A stretch of 64,000 nt of DNA, from assembly GCA_014360825.1 (NCBI GenBank), contig JACIWT010000001.1:124001-188000 (forward strand), read 5' to 3'. Below, piece by piece: positions 63,464 through 64,000 of the stretch. This stretch comes from Chloroflexota bacterium. Lineage in GTDB: Bacteria > Chloroflexota > Anaerolineae > UBA2200 > JACIWT01. The notes under the pieces were generated by a model. It saw nothing but the letters and a program-made list of their open reading frames with translations, was not told the DNA's origin and did no database searches. The translations under genes were made by a program, and so were the position numbers. Each line of letters opens with the position of its first letter. Position 1 is the first letter of the stretch.

Positions 63464-64000
63464 CTAAGTGGAGACAGCCTGCGGCATCGGGGTGGAGCGA
63501 AGCCGCTCGTACAATGCTTGGCGCAGAGAAGCCAAACGTCGCTGGAAGACCAGCGAACCAAGGGGTTCACTGGTCATGATCAAAGCATCCTCGTTGTTGT
63601 CCGAGTAGTAAGCCTTACGCAGACCTACCGTGGCGAAACCGTATTTTCGGTACAGGCTCTGGGCTGCCAGGTTGGAAACACGCACTTCTAACGTCGCCAC
63701 TTCGGCTCCCCGTTCGGTGGCCTGTTCCAGCAGTTTCACCAGTGTTAACTCGCCCAGACCCCGACCTCGCCAATCGGGGTGTACAGCCAACGTGCAGATA
63801 TGTGCCTCATCCACCATCTGCCAGAAGCCACCGTATGCCACCAGCGGTCCGTGGCTTACCGGTCCCCGTGCAAACCCCGGGTGTGATTTCGCCTGCACAA
63901 CGGGGCGCACGACCAAATAACACGACGATGGGTTGTGCTTCAGTTCGTATTCGTAGGCTCGGGCCGGCCATGGAGCGGGGAAGACGCGGCGTTCGATCTC
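63464..64000 (-). CDS. rimI: RimI-like GNAT N-acetyltransferase, 5' end cut off by window
   Basis: The frame is open to the right edge; residues before an internal TTG read ERRVFPAPWPARAYEYEL, the usual RimI N-terminal region, so the gene begins outside the window. About 178 residues are visible. The acetyl-CoA site is VHPDWRGRGLGELTL, followed by LEVRVSNLAAQSLYRKYGF and YYSDNNEDALIM, the RimI pattern. RimI acetylates the N-terminal alanine of ribosomal protein S18 in well-studied bacteria; the assignment beyond RimI-like GNAT is by similarity. A housekeeping gene with its stop 85 bases upstream of the helicase start. Confidence 0.85.
   Translation of the reverse strand, partial: EIERRVFPAPWPARAYEYELKHNPSSCYLVVRPVVQAKSHPGFARGPVSHGPLVAYGGFWQMVDEAHICTLAVHPDWRGRGLGELTLVKLLEQATERGAEVATLEVRVSNLAAQSLYRKYGFATVGLRKAYYSDNNEDALIMTSEPLGSLVFQRRLASLRQALYERLRSTPMPQAVST

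Noticed and set aside
63464-63916. Complete rimI starting at the TTG near 63916
   Set aside because: Codons upstream of it encode the typical RimI N-terminal region, so the real start lies beyond the window.

Overview
The window reads as part of a bacterial chromosome, most likely an uncultured member of the Chloroflexota (Anaerolineae-like). The basis is the combination of many long secreted proteins with Thr/Pro (TPT-type) linkers, repeated DNRLRE-type beta domains, C-termini of the form (Y/W/V/H)-(L/V)-P-hydrophobic-K, frequent GTG/TTG starts and moderately high GC. This is an inference; there is no rRNA, tRNA, CRISPR array, phage gene or insertion sequence to place the organism.

Layout. 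(1) 1-6097, plus strand: two paralogous GT39-like membrane glycosyltransferases (the first cut by the window edge), a B12-type radical SAM enzyme, an HpnA-like sugar epimerase/dehydrogenase and a hexapeptide acyltransferase, all translationally coupled. (2) 6.1-13.9 kb: a membrane-anchored metallophosphoesterase with a foreign-looking beta domain inserted in its catalytic fold, then two giant tandem paralogous secreted esterases flanked by DNRLRE domains. (3) 13.9-41.7 kb: a long exopolysaccharide assembly region with a flippase (Wzx-like), a Wzz-like chain-length protein, an O-antigen ligase/polymerase-like protein, about seven GT4 glycosyltransferases, an Alg14/Alg13-like pair, three large GT-C or YfhO/DUF2079 membrane proteins, three SAM methyltransferases, two more radical SAM enzymes, a nucleotidyltransferase-kinase fusion, and a WbpE/WbpB-like aminotransferase-dehydrogenase pair. 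Most neighbours overlap by 4 bases (ATGA/GTGA). (4) 41.9-54.8 kb: five large secreted proteins. The first three carry four cohesin-like domains and one dockerin-like domain, with malectin-like, DNRLRE and SdrD-like domains; the last two, a TIM-barrel-like protein and a CBM9-like protein, end in matching coiled coils. (5) After a terminator at 54.8 kb the strand switches: a minus-strand series of rimI-like acetyltransferase, PcrA/UvrD helicase, a secreted metallophosphoesterase, a TPT-linker protein and an Asp-box propeller protein.

How it fits together. Regions 1 and 3 look like machinery to build and export a surface polysaccharide or glycan. Regions 2, 4 and the minus-strand secreted genes look like the proteins that decorate, bind or remodel the surface. 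The best candidate for an undescribed system is this surface-protein set. It has a recurrent TPT-linker plus LP-hydrophobic-K element that may anchor proteins, a cohesin-dockerin assembly in which one protein carries both partners, and an alternative matched coiled-coil terminus on two adjacent proteins. No sorting enzyme for the LP element is visible in the window.
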